A stretch of 64,000 nucleotides of DNA, taken from Alphaproteobacteria bacterium (lineage in GTDB: Bacteria; Pseudomonadota; Alphaproteobacteria; GCA-2731375). The notes beneath the pieces are model-generated. The model searched no databases, was not told the origin of the DNA, and saw nothing but the letters and a program-made list of their open reading frames with translations. Position numbers and translations under genes: made by a program. Where the stretch lies: NCBI GenBank assembly GCA_021776235.1, contig JAJFGG010000103.1, forward strand, positions 1-64,000, in the 5' to 3' direction. Positions 9,356 to 18,436 of this stretch are shown piece by piece (position 1 is the stretch's first letter; each line of letters opens with the position of its first letter).

Positions 9356-10843
9356 TCATTGTTTCTTCTGCAGCCACAAACTTCTTAGGCCAGCATAGCT
9401 GTAGGTGACGGAAATCTCTTCCGACGTAAAGGAAATGCCCAAGGTACGCTCTATTTCCAGCATCAGTGCGATATGGCTGAGGGAATCCCAGGTGCTGACC
9501 CGGCCCAACTCGGCAGTGCCCAAACCTTCCCCTACCGGAATTCTCAGAACCCGTCTAACGACTTCATCCAGTTCGGTGGTGGCGTTTTCGCCAGACGCAC
9601 CGCCGGAACCGTCCGCCACCGCGGCGGGCGCCAAACCCTCCGGATTTGCCGATGTTTCGAATGATTTGCGATCATCTCTGGCTGTCATCGGATGAAAGCC
9701 ATAGACTCCTTCGATTTTTCGCCCGACCTCAAGGATCAAATAGGGGGATGCCGTCGAAGGGCTCATTGACTGTTCGATGATGGCGTTGGCGACTTCCTCC
9801 GGCGCGAGGGCCACGATGTCTGGATCTCGATAGGGCTTGGAGAATCCGCCCTGGACGAACCCAGGCGAAACCGTCATACCCCGCACCCCGAACCTGGCAT
9901 ATGACCGCTCCAGCGTCGAAACAGCGTTCTGCCCCATTGCCTTGGCGGCGGCGTACTGCTCCCAGCCCGGAAGGCTCCGGTCCATTGCGGTTGAACCAAC
10001 GAACACAGCGGCGCCGGACTGTCGGCGCAACATTCCCGGCAATCCCGCCTTGATGACCGCCTCGAACGCAACGAAATTTACCGCGGCCAGGGCCGCCAAT
10101 TTTGCCGAAACCGGTGGGCAGGCGGTATGAACAATCGCTGCCAGATCCGCGATTTTTTTTGTCGCCGACGCTAGGCTTTCCACATCGGCTGCTTTCTCGA
10201 GGTCCGCCTTGAAGATCTTCGCCGCGACACCTTTCGCATTGCATTCCGACGCCAGTTTTCTGGCGGCATTTTCATCTCGGCGGTATTGCAGTAAAAGCTG
10301 CCAGCCCTCGGCGGCGAATTTTCGTGCCACTGAGGCGCCGATTGCGCCCGTTGCCCCGGTTACCAAGGCGGTCCTGTTTCGACCCGCGTTGCGACGCGTG
10401 GCGGTCCCATTGCTTTGCCACTCGGCCACGCGGGCCATAACAGTCATTTCGGCCTCCAGAACGACCCCTGTCTCCGTGAAGGCGATAACCGATAATGTCA
10501 ACGCTCTCTGCGCCAGCGCGATGGCGGCAATGCGCGCGGAATAGGTGACCTTTTGTCCATAAAAGACCGGCCTTAGTGCCCGCAGGCTGTGTTCGGCATA
10601 CAGCGAAGGATCGCCGGGCAGCATCATGCCGGCAATGGCGGACAATGGCGATGCGTATAGATGCAAGGGAACAATGGGCGCACCGAACTCGGTATTGCGG
10701 CTATACGACTTGTCGTGATGCAGCGGGTTTTCGTCGCCGCTCAATTTCGAAAATGCCGCGAAATCCCTAGCGTTGAAACGGCGGTCGAAATAAACATAGT
10801 CGCCGACACTAAAATTATCGAACGCCATCGTGAGATTTTTCAT
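9356..10843 (-). CDS. MaoC-like hydratase / SDR reductase / acyl carrier protein fusion
   Basis: A 495-residue three-domain protein. Residues 1-145 are a MaoC-type hot-dog fold with the catalytic Asp/His motif SGDENPLHHD. Residues about 155-370 are a short-chain dehydrogenase with the NAD(P) motif TGATGAIGAS, a catalytic Ser in VGSTAMD and Tyr-Lys in YAAAK. After a low-complexity linker, residues about 415-495 form an acyl carrier protein with the phosphopantetheine serine in TWDSLSHIAL. The domains suggest reduction and (de)hydration of an acyl group held on the protein's own ACP. It starts at ATG 10843 with a GGAGA ribosome-binding site and overlaps the upstream FkbH fusion by four bases, so the pair is tightly coupled. 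Confidence 0.9.
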   Translation of the reverse strand: MKNLTMAFDNFSVGDYVYFDRRFNARDFAAFSKLSGDENPLHHDKSYSRNTEFGAPIVPLHLYASPLSAIAGMMLPGDPSLYAEHSLRALRPVFYGQKVTYSARIAAIALAQRALTLSVIAFTETGVVLEAEMTVMARVAEWQSNGTATRRNAGRNRTALVTGATGAIGASVARKFAAEGWQLLLQYRRDENAARKLASECNAKGVAAKIFKADLEKAADVESLASATKKIADLAAIVHTACPPVSAKLAALAAVNFVAFEAVIKAGLPGMLRRQSGAAVFVGSTAMDRSLPGWEQYAAAKAMGQNAVSTLERSYARFGVRGMTVSPGFVQGGFSKPYRDPDIVALAPEEVANAIIEQSMSPSTASPYLILEVGRKIEGVYGFHPMTARDDRKSFETSANPEGLAPAAVADGSGGASGENATTELDEVVRRVLRIPVGEGLGTAELGRVSTWDSLSHIALMLEIERTLGISFTSEEISVTYSYAGLRSLWLQKKQ

Positions 10844-13338
10844 ATCTCTCCAATTTCCCCGCCATGAAAATCAATAGTCAGCCAGGATGGTATGCGTGAA
10901 CTATGTTTTGCCAGGGCGTAGCGCCATGCGCCCGGTGCTGGAGCGCGCTTGAACCCGGCGGACTCGAAGACTTCGCGGCAGGGGGTATTGCGTTCCGTTT
11001 CAATGACCTGGCCAAACAGTTCGGCAAGGCCGCGACGATATGCTTCATCAAGGGCCCAAAACAATACACCCGTCTCAATCCCCTTGCCCAGGATGCGGCA
11101 GGACAACAGATAACTGTCAACAAGCGCCTTGCCCGGCCCAGGATGATTCCAGCGGATAACTATCAATCCGATATTCTCGAAATCCGAAAACTTGTCCTCT
11201 GCGCCTATGATGAGGACATCGCCACCGGCGCGAATGATTTCATCGAGATCGGCACGTCCATAGCGCCGGGTTGTGGTGTTGAATTGATTGGTTTTCGCCA
11301 GCAGCTGAAGGCCTCGCGAGACGTTGTTCTCTGATAGTGTAGCGATGGTCAGACGGGTTCCAAGTGAGGCAAAAAAATCGTCGAGATTGGCGACCGATGA
11401 GCGTAGAGAACTGACTTTCTCCATTGCCTTGTAACTCTTGGTCCTATTCAGATCCTCATTCGTCAAGCTCAAGGCATCAATCCAGGGACTGGCGAGAAGG
11501 CTTGAAGCGTAGAGCGCCGGATCATCGGGCAGATCTAGGACCTTGACCATGGGAAGCTCGAATCGCATCTGTTCCCGCTCTATAGGATTATCATCGACAA
11601 AAAGCAGATGTTCGAGGGACAACCCAAGCGTTGCCGCGATATCCTCAACGTTCTTCCACTTTGGCGTCCAGTTGATCCGCCAGGCCGCGAAATCCTGTTG
11701 GCCGAGCGCCATTGCTCTCAGGCTCTCCATGGCCCGAAGGGCGTGCGTTTCGTCATTTTTGCTGCAAAGCGCCAGCGCGATGCCGCGTTGCGAAAGCTGT
11801 TTCAGCACGGCCTGAAAATCGGCAAAGGCATTTCCGGGATAATCGCCGCCCACAGCAATACCTTCGACGCCGACCTCACCCAAAACGCCGCCCCACAGGG
11901 TGTTGTCCAAGTCCATAACGATCAGGCGGACAGACCGGCCCGTCGCGGCCAGCGCATGGGCCGAGAAACGATGGGCCAGCTCTGTCGTGAATGCGTCTGA
12001 GAACGGAAAGCGGCCAAGGTACCAAAGTCTGGGGTCAAATATATCGCCATTGCCAAGCCGCCGCCCGACCTTATCAATGTCGAATAAAACCGTGTCGGAT
12101 AAATCTTTCAATGCGTCCCCAAGTTCGTTGTTGAATTTGGCAACAAGCTTGTCCGGGGAAGTCGAGATGGATAGTCCGGCACTGCCGAGTGCCGTATCGG
12201 CGGGCAGTGCAAATCGATTTACAATAATCCAGCCACGATGGCATAGACGGTAGTTTTTTATGAGCGATATGTACTGCTGAACGATGTCTTCAAGTGTCTC
12301 CTCCAAAACACCATCAAGGCTGGAAACGCCCAGCAAATCTTCTAAGCGGTCGACAAAAAAGACCAGATCAGGTTCGAAGGCATGGAGGGGCGACTTGCGG
12401 TTGATGATGGTCTGCGGAAACTGGCCAAACGGCGGCGTATATATCTGGTGGTTCTGATCGGTGATTTGTTCGGAAAGAGCCGAAGCCAAGGCGTCTTTCA
12501 TAAATTCCAGGTTGCTGCTGCCCAGCAGCGCAATTTTCAGCTTTGGTCGCGCCCGTGCTTTATTAAACTGATCCCATAGATAGCCGGCTTTTTTCCCGTT
12601 CTGTACATATGCCCATGGGTTCTCTTTCAATGCCTGCCGGCAAAGAGCCGCAATGTCCTTGCAAGAGGCCGCCTCCGCCAGACCGCCCCAAAGGGGGGAC
12701 GATATGACATAGCCTTTGTCGTGGAGGTCGTCGATCACCGTTGAAAAATCATTCTCGGCGGGCGTGTCCATGGTCCGCACCAACATGGTCGCGCTGGTCT
12801 CTCGCGGGCCGCGGCCATAATCGGCCGATCCCTTGAAATCCTTGAAGTACCGGTAGGGGACTTTGGCTTCTTCTTCGTAGCGGTGAAATTGGGTGCAAAA
12901 GCTCCAATCGCACCCAAGCATGATTAAGCGGGCATTCAGTTTCTCGAACAGAGCCAAGGCTGAATCGGGGCCAAATGTTGTGGTGTTTTCGCACCTGGCG
13001 ATTTCTTCAGCCAGAGGTCCGGTCACAGCGTATGAATATATCGGATGTGACGTGCGGATCGCCTCGGGCAGATCGCGGATCCAGTCCCCGAAAAGCCCCG
13101 TTTCCGATGCTGTACGCGCCGCGTCATAGGGCGCCCCACCGCAAAAACTAAACGTAAATGTCGGAAATGCCAACGTCATGCCGTCGGCGACCAGTTCCCG
13201 AACCCCATAAATGAAATCCCACCTATCGAACCCACAGGGTGGCTTCAGATGCGGCAATGACGAATGGATCACGGCCAACCTGTCTTTGGCCGAAATGCAG
13301 ATCCGCAATGATTTCAGGAGGGTTGCTCTAGTCGACAT
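10840..13338 (-). CDS. AAC(3)-like N-acyltransferase fused to FkbH-like acyl-loading enzyme
   Basis: An 832-residue fusion. Residues 1 to about 255 belong to the aminoglycoside 3-N-acetyltransferase family (SETGLFGDWIRDLPEA, RTSHPIYSYAVTGP, LGCDWSFCTQFHRYEE). Residues 270-460 resemble the SGNH-like N-terminal region of FkbH proteins (IALLGSSNLEFMKDAL). A HAD phosphatase domain follows with the nucleophile motif MDLDNTLWGG near residue 478 and FVDDNPIER, then a GNAT-like C-terminal domain. FkbH enzymes dephosphorylate 1,3-bisphosphoglycerate and load the glyceryl group on an ACP; AAC(3) enzymes acylate amines. The fusion therefore suggests loading of glyceryl or a related acyl on the ACP encoded next door, and transfer to an amino sugar. 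I use ATG 13338; GTG 13341 is the alternative. Confidence 0.9.
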   Translation of the reverse strand: MSTRATLLKSLRICISAKDRLAVIHSSLPHLKPPCGFDRWDFIYGVRELVADGMTLAFPTFTFSFCGGAPYDAARTASETGLFGDWIRDLPEAIRTSHPIYSYAVTGPLAEEIARCENTTTFGPDSALALFEKLNARLIMLGCDWSFCTQFHRYEEEAKVPYRYFKDFKGSADYGRGPRETSATMLVRTMDTPAENDFSTVIDDLHDKGYVISSPLWGGLAEAASCKDIAALCRQALKENPWAYVQNGKKAGYLWDQFNKARARPKLKIALLGSSNLEFMKDALASALSEQITDQNHQIYTPPFGQFPQTIINRKSPLHAFEPDLVFFVDRLEDLLGVSSLDGVLEETLEDIVQQYISLIKNYRLCHRGWIIVNRFALPADTALGSAGLSISTSPDKLVAKFNNELGDALKDLSDTVLFDIDKVGRRLGNGDIFDPRLWYLGRFPFSDAFTTELAHRFSAHALAATGRSVRLIVMDLDNTLWGGVLGEVGVEGIAVGGDYPGNAFADFQAVLKQLSQRGIALALCSKNDETHALRAMESLRAMALGQQDFAAWRINWTPKWKNVEDIAATLGLSLEHLLFVDDNPIEREQMRFELPMVKVLDLPDDPALYASSLLASPWIDALSLTNEDLNRTKSYKAMEKVSSLRSSVANLDDFFASLGTRLTIATLSENNVSRGLQLLAKTNQFNTTTRRYGRADLDEIIRAGGDVLIIGAEDKFSDFENIGLIVIRWNHPGPGKALVDSYLLSCRILGKGIETGVLFWALDEAYRRGLAELFGQVIETERNTPCREVFESAGFKRAPAPGAWRYALAKHSSRIPSWLTIDFHGGEIGEI

Positions 13339-14023
13339 CACATTGAAAAGTCATTAAGTCGATGTTTCCCAGATAACTGGCATATTCATGACCATGCTAC
13401 CCAATTTGCGCCGCCGAAGGAACGGATTTCCTCCGCAGGCTGATGGATAGCCCGATTTTTACTGGCTGTCGATGTTCAAAAATCCCTTTGTTCATATTTC
13501 TGACCATCCAAACGCACCCCTCCCATCGCTATACTTGGCTGCGAATTTCCGCGGCCTTCGCCGGGGCGGGTCTTCGTTGGCGATCATCAATCCAGCTCAG
13601 AATTTTCTCGAACAAGGTCCCCGGCATCAATGAAAAACTCGATTCCCGATAAGCAGATAGTCCTCGGCCAATATCGCCATGCCGTTTCCGGTGCCGTTAC
13701 TGTCGTCTATCGAGTTTACTAATCTCTTGACGGCTATTGCCTTTTACAGGATGATCAATTTAGTTTGTTGTCTGATGAAAAATGGCCAGGGTGGCGAAAA
13801 TGCCATCACCCTGATGGCGGAGCTTGGGCACATTTGCCGACAAGCACTTCCGCAAATTCCTAACCTAATCGCGACCCGAAAATTCTCGTCCCAAGCCTTT
13901 GGCCCTCGACCGTCACCCTATGACGCGGAATGCAGGCTATAGGAATGACCCGCCAATCAGGTGCCGGCATCTAGGGCATTTCCGGGCTATTCTTGGCGCT
14001 CAACAAGAGTTTCTACAAATAAG
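13339..14023. other. 685-bp divergent intergenic region
   Basis: This gap separates the minus-strand acyl cassette from the plus-strand asparagine-synthetase operon. Short open frames occur (for example 13679-13942) but show no family resemblance, no good ribosome-binding site and no coupling to a neighbour, so I do not call them. Promoters for both operons should lie here; none can be assigned with confidence. Confidence 0.55.
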
Positions 14024-15895
14024 ATGTGTGGCATAGCAGGATCCTTTGGGCCCATTGAGCCTGACCGCGAATCTATTGCGCGGACACTTAAGCTCATGAG
14101 CAACCGAGGACCGGATGCGCATGGCTGCCGCAAATTAACCGTGCGTGGACAACCCTTGGCGCTATTGCATTCACGGCTCTCGATTATCGATCTTGACGAG
14201 CGCGCCAATCAGCCATTTGCGGCGGATGGATGTGTCCTTTCATTCAACGGCGAAATATTTAACTTCGTGGAATTACGGCGCGAGCTCGAAGCGCTCGGCC
14301 ATAAATTTGCCACACAATCGGACACCGAGGTCATCATCAAGGCCTATCGGCACTTTGGCGACGGCTTTGTTGACCGCATGGAGGGCATGTGGGCCTTTGC
14401 GCTAGTCGATGAGCGCAAGCAAGTCCTTATTCTCAGCAGAGACAGGTTTGGCGAAAAGCCGTTGTATTACGCGGAATGGGGCGGCGTACTTTATTTCGCG
14501 TCCGAGGCCAAGGCGCTTGCAGCCCTGGCAAACCGGATACCAAGCCCTGACCACGAACAGGTTCGGCGATACCTGGTGAACGGTTACAAGGCGCTATACA
14601 AAAGCCCACGTACCTATTTTACCGATATTCATGAATTTCCCGCAGCTTCTTATGCCATTATCAGTACGCCACAGATGGCAACGCCCATACGTTATTGGCG
14701 GCTTGAGTATGCCCCCCAAGCCATATCACGCAGCGATGCGCTGGCGGAAGTGCGTGAACGGCTTATGCGCGCAGTTGAAATACGCATGCGGGCCGATGTG
14801 CCAATCGCATTTTGTTTGTCAGGAGGCGTCGATTCCACCGCGCTTGCCTTGATCGCCAACAAGCAATTCGGTCGCGACATAAGCACGTTTTCGATCATCG
14901 ATCAGGACCAACGCTACGACGAATCGGAAAACCTCGAAGTCACGGTTTCCGAGCTCGGCTGTTCCCATGAGTTTATTGAAACCAGCACAGACCATTTCCT
15001 TGACGGCATGCGCGATCTGGTCGCCTATCATGACGCGCCGGTTGCAACAATTTCATACTATGTTCATGCGTTTCTCTCGGAGGCGATAAGCAAGGCTGGC
15101 TTCAAGGTGGCGATATCAGGGACCGGCGCTGACGAGCTCTTCACCGGCTACTACGATCACTACGGTTATTGGCTGGCAAGCCAGAGTGCGCGGCCCGATT
15201 TTGATGACTTGATTATGGATTGGCGGGAGAGCCTGGGCGCCTTCGTGCAGAACCCGTTGTTACAGGATCCCCGCGCCTTCGCCAAGAACCCAGGGCAACG
15301 CGGCCATATTTATCTGAATAGCGAGCATTTTAGCGCGTTGTTGCGCGATCCGTTCGAAGAGGTCTTTGCGGAAACGCGTTATTCGGGTGATTTGCTGCGC
15401 AATCGTATGTTGAACGAAATTCATCACGAAGCGATCCCGGTATTGTTGCGTGAGGATGATTTGAACTCCATGAGATGGTCAGTGGAAAACCGCTCTCCAT
15501 TTCTCGACAGGTCACTTTCGGAGTTCTTATTCACGGTTCCGAACGAGCATCTAATCGATCGCGGTTACACAAAGTCATTGCTGCGCGACGCTGTTGCGGA
15601 TCTGACGCAGACCGATGTCATTTGGGACAAACGCAAACGTGGCTTTAATGCTTCCATCGATTCAGTCCTTGATCGCAACGATCCCGATACAATTGAATGT
15701 TTGCTGGCGCCGGGCCCCATATTCGATATTGTCGATCGAAATGCCATGGAAGGCCTTCTAACCAAGGATATGACGGACAATAGCTACTCGAAATTTCTTT
15801 TCAGCTTCGTCTCGTCGAAAATGTTCTTGGAAAGCGACCTGTTCAAATTCAGCCAACCCCATGGCGACCTGGCACCAGAGGCCCAGACGTCATGA
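14024..15895 (+). CDS. asnB: Asparagine synthetase-type glutamine amidotransferase (copy 1)
   Basis: A 623-residue class II glutamine amidotransferase plus asparagine-synthase domain. The start is fixed at 14024 because the catalytic cysteine must be residue 2 (MCGIAGSFG) after removal of Met1; an upstream in-frame start would bury it. The glutaminase region has RGPDAHG, SFNGEIFNF and the DTEVI motif. The synthetase PP-loop is CLSGGVDST, followed by SGTGADELFTGY. Such enzymes in glycan loci amidate carboxyl groups of uronic or nonulosonic acids or of peptide-like substituents, rather than making free asparagine. It overlaps hisH by four bases, so it leads the first amidination operon. Confidence 0.9.
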   Translation: MCGIAGSFGPIEPDRESIARTLKLMSNRGPDAHGCRKLTVRGQPLALLHSRLSIIDLDERANQPFAADGCVLSFNGEIFNFVELRRELEALGHKFATQSDTEVIIKAYRHFGDGFVDRMEGMWAFALVDERKQVLILSRDRFGEKPLYYAEWGGVLYFASEAKALAALANRIPSPDHEQVRRYLVNGYKALYKSPRTYFTDIHEFPAASYAIISTPQMATPIRYWRLEYAPQAISRSDALAEVRERLMRAVEIRMRADVPIAFCLSGGVDSTALALIANKQFGRDISTFSIIDQDQRYDESENLEVTVSELGCSHEFIETSTDHFLDGMRDLVAYHDAPVATISYYVHAFLSEAISKAGFKVAISGTGADELFTGYYDHYGYWLASQSARPDFDDLIMDWRESLGAFVQNPLLQDPRAFAKNPGQRGHIYLNSEHFSALLRDPFEEVFAETRYSGDLLRNRMLNEIHHEAIPVLLREDDLNSMRWSVENRSPFLDRSLSEFLFTVPNEHLIDRGYTKSLLRDAVADLTQTDVIWDKRKRGFNASIDSVLDRNDPDTIECLLAPGPIFDIVDRNAMEGLLTKDMTDNSYSKFLFSFVSSKMFLESDLFKFSQPHGDLAPEAQTS

Positions 15896-16506
15896 TCGGT
15901 ATAATCGATTACGGACTGGGCAATATAAAGTCCGTTGCCGGCGCCGTGACACGATTGGGCGAAAAATGCGAGATAACGAGCGATCCTGTAAAGCTTGAAG
16001 CAACAGACAAGATTATTCTCCCCGGGGTTGGCGCATTTGGCGACGGCATGCAGAAGCTCCATCAACGGAAGTTGATCGCCCCCCTTTCGCGCATGGTCAT
16101 GGAGCAGGCGAAGCCGATTTTAGGAATCTGTCTTGGTTTTCAATTGATTGCCGACGGCGGAGAGGAGTTTGGCGAGCATACGGGACTGGGCTGGATCCGG
16201 GGTCAGGTACGCAAGCTTTCGCCGAATGACCCTGAACTGCGGCTGCCGCATGTTGGTTGGAACGGCCTGTTTCAAAAGCGCACCAGTCCGATCCTTCAAG
16301 ATGTGCCGGAAGACGCACTTTTTTACTATGTGCATAACTATTACTTGGATACCACTGACGATGAAATCATCGTCGGCGAATGCGAGTACGGCGGCCGTTT
16401 TACCGCAGCGATACAGTGGCGCAATATCTGGGCAACTCAATTCCACCCGGAGAAGAGTCAGCGGCACGGGCTTACGGTACTCAAGAATTTTATTACGCAT
16501 GCCTAG
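15892..16506 (+). CDS. hisH: HisH-like glutamine amidotransferase subunit (copy 1)
   Basis: A 204-residue class I glutaminase with the nucleophile cysteine in GICLGFQ (about residue 82) and the His/Glu pair in QFHPEKS. The oxyanion and interface segments are LPGVGAFGDGM and LPHVGWNGL. In histidine synthesis HisH feeds ammonia through HisF. Here no other his genes are present, and the neighbours are a NeuB synthase, a HisF homologue and an N-acetyl-sugar amidotransferase. The likely role is ammonia supply for converting an acetamido to an acetamidino group, as in the WbpG/HisH2/HisF2 system of Pseudomonas O-antigen. Confidence 0.92.
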   Translation: MIGIIDYGLGNIKSVAGAVTRLGEKCEITSDPVKLEATDKIILPGVGAFGDGMQKLHQRKLIAPLSRMVMEQAKPILGICLGFQLIADGGEEFGEHTGLGWIRGQVRKLSPNDPELRLPHVGWNGLFQKRTSPILQDVPEDALFYYVHNYYLDTTDDEIIVGECEYGGRFTAAIQWRNIWATQFHPEKSQRHGLTVLKNFITHA

Positions 16507-16636
16507 CACTCCCTTTGCTGCGCTGCGCAGTTTCTAATCACCTACGGAGAGCCTCCAGGCGATTAACAGTACGGCGCCCTTCCGGTTTCGGAAATGATCA
16601 TCCGATGGATACCATCCTAACTTTCTGCAGGACTGA

Positions 16637-17650
16637 ATGATGAAATTATTTGGAAAAGACTTGGACACGGATGTCGCGGTGGTGGCCGAGATTGGCGTCA
16701 ATCATGAAGGTGACCCTGAAAAAGCATCGGAGTTGTTGCGGCTGGCCGCAGGGGCCGGGGCTGATGCTGTCAAATTCCAAAGCTATACGCCGTCCCGCTT
16801 CGCATCCGCCAATGATCTGGAAAGATTGGAGCGCGTTACCCGTTTCGGTTTAAGCGAGGCCGACCATCGACGATTGGCGGCGGAAGCCAAAACTCTAGGC
16901 GTTGTCTTCTTCTCCACGGCGGTGACGGAAGACTGGGTGCCGCTCATTGCCGAACTATCGCCGACCATCAAAATTGCCAGCGGGGATCTGACATTTGAGC
17001 CGGTGATCCGCGCTGCCGCGCGCACTGGCAAGTCGGTCATTATGTCCACAGGCACAGGCACCATTGAAGAAGTGGACCGTGCCGTTGACTGGTTTAAGGA
17101 GGAAGTCGGCGCGGCGAACCTGGCGGACCGATTGCTCCTGATGCACTGCGTTTCCGCCTACCCAGTGCCAATTGAGGATGCCAATGTACGAACCGTTCCT
17201 TTTTTCGTTGAGCGTTATGGTATACCAATCGGCTATTCAAATCATGTCCTGGGGCAAGAAGCCGTACTGGCGGCAGTTGCCCTCGGCGCCTGCGCCATTG
17301 AGGTCCATTTTACAGACTGCAAAACTGGCCGCACATTTAGAGATCACGAGTTGTCGTTTGAGCCCGATGAACTGAAGGCATTAATCAAATCAATTGGCCA
17401 TGTGCGCTCGAGTTTGGGCGCCTATGACAAGCAACGCCAAGCCAGCGAGGAGCCATTGGTTGCCATCACCCGTAAAGGACTTGTCGCCGCCCATGATCTT
17501 GAAGCCGGTGTCGTGCTTGGCCGGGACGATATCATGTTCGCAAGGCCGGCGACGGAGTTTACCTCTAATGAACTGGACCTTGCCGTCGGTCGCCGCCTGG
17601 CACAGGCGCTGAAAAAGGGTCAACTGATTCCTCGGACAGGCGTGGAGTGA
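16637..17650 (+). CDS. neuB: NeuB-family nonulosonic acid synthase (copy 1)
   Basis: A 337-residue protein with a NeuB TIM barrel (EIGVNHEGDPEKA, GADAVKFQSYTPSRF, KIASGDL, MSTGTGTIEEVD, HCVSAYPVP) and a C-terminal SAF antifreeze-like domain (about residues 275-337). The family condenses phosphoenolpyruvate with a six-carbon amino sugar to form sialic, legionaminic or pseudaminic-type acids. The motif that usually reads EKHFT with a following GPDH is altered here to EVHFTDCKTGRTFRDHE, so its substrate may differ from that of the second copy at 30884. An AGGA ribosome-binding site precedes the double ATG. Which acid is made cannot be decided from the sequence. Confidence 0.9.
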   Translation: MMKLFGKDLDTDVAVVAEIGVNHEGDPEKASELLRLAAGAGADAVKFQSYTPSRFASANDLERLERVTRFGLSEADHRRLAAEAKTLGVVFFSTAVTEDWVPLIAELSPTIKIASGDLTFEPVIRAAARTGKSVIMSTGTGTIEEVDRAVDWFKEEVGAANLADRLLLMHCVSAYPVPIEDANVRTVPFFVERYGIPIGYSNHVLGQEAVLAAVALGACAIEVHFTDCKTGRTFRDHELSFEPDELKALIKSIGHVRSSLGAYDKQRQASEEPLVAITRKGLVAAHDLEAGVVLGRDDIMFARPATEFTSNELDLAVGRRLAQALKKGQLIPRTGVE

Positions 17651-17689
17651 ATGCAATTTTGACTTTAATCAAAAAGCTCAGATAAGCGA

Positions 17690-18436
17690 ATGCTGCGAAA
17701 ACGCGTCATAACTGTTCTGACCTTCTGCGACGGAGTCCTATTCCGCACAAAGAAGTTCACGCCGGATTACCGATACACACTCAATTTCGTTGATGCCTGG
17801 TCAATAGATGAAATTGTGGTGTTGGATGTCACCCGGCCCGGACAGGGACAACGGTCAAATTTCTACGACGTCATAGAGGGATTGGCGAGCCGCTGTTTCG
17901 TTCCTCTGGCTGCCGGTGGAGGCATACGAACATTTGAAGATGTCCAGAAATTTATGGGTCTTGGTGCCGACAAAGTAATTATCAATTCGCAGGCCATTGC
18001 CCGGCCGGATTTCATCACGGAAATCGCCAAACAATATGGCTCGCAATGTGTAGTGGTTTCAATGGATGCAAAAAAGACAGACGACGGAAAATATGAGATT
18101 TATTCCGATTTCGCGACTAAATCGGCTGGTTATAATCCTGCTGAGTGGGCCCAAAAATGCGAGGCGCTGGGTGCCGGTGAAATCTTAATCACATCGGTGG
18201 AGAAAGACGGTTCGGTCGAAGGATATGATCTGGAGCTTTGTCGGATGGTCGCCGACAGTGTGCGCATTCCCGTCCTAGTTTGCGGCGGTGCCGGAAACTG
18301 GAGCCACTTCGAGGAAGCCTTTATCGAGGCGAACGCATCCGCGGTGTGCACCGCAAGTATTTATCACTTCACAGAAACCAGCATCAAAAGCGCCAAGGCG
18401 TATCTCAATAAGGCGGGTATCAATGTCCGAACTTGA
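17690..18436 (+). CDS. hisF: HisF-like ammonia-channel subunit (copy 1)
   Basis: A 248-residue (beta-alpha)8 barrel of the HisF family (PLAAGGGIRTFEDVQ, GADKVIINSQA, GAGEILITSVEKDGS, VLVCGGAGNWSHFEE). Residue 11, the catalytic Asp of true imidazole-glycerol-phosphate synthase, is Thr here (VLTFCDG), while the second Asp region (VVSMDAK) is retained. Loss of the cyclase residue fits a role as conduit that passes ammonia from HisH to the sugar amidotransferase, whose gene starts 14 bp before this one ends. This is the accessory HisF2 type, not histidine biosynthesis. Confidence 0.9.
   Translation: MLRKRVITVLTFCDGVLFRTKKFTPDYRYTLNFVDAWSIDEIVVLDVTRPGQGQRSNFYDVIEGLASRCFVPLAAGGGIRTFEDVQKFMGLGADKVIINSQAIARPDFITEIAKQYGSQCVVVSMDAKKTDDGKYEIYSDFATKSAGYNPAEWAQKCEALGAGEILITSVEKDGSVEGYDLELCRMVADSVRIPVLVCGGAGNWSHFEEAFIEANASAVCTASIYHFTETSIKSAKAYLNKAGINVRT

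Noticed and set aside
10840-13338. Aminoglycoside resistance gene because of the AAC(3) domain
   Set aside because: The domain is fused to FkbH/GNAT domains in a glycan locus, so an amine-acylation role in sugar modification is far more likely.
9356-13338. Polyketide antibiotic cluster because of FkbH, SDR, MaoC and ACP domains
   Set aside because: No ketosynthase, acyltransferase or thioesterase domain is present and all neighbours are glycan genes.
13679-13942. 87-codon open frame in the 13.3-14.0 kb gap
   Set aside because: No recognisable family, no ribosome-binding site and no coupling to a neighbour; likely chance.
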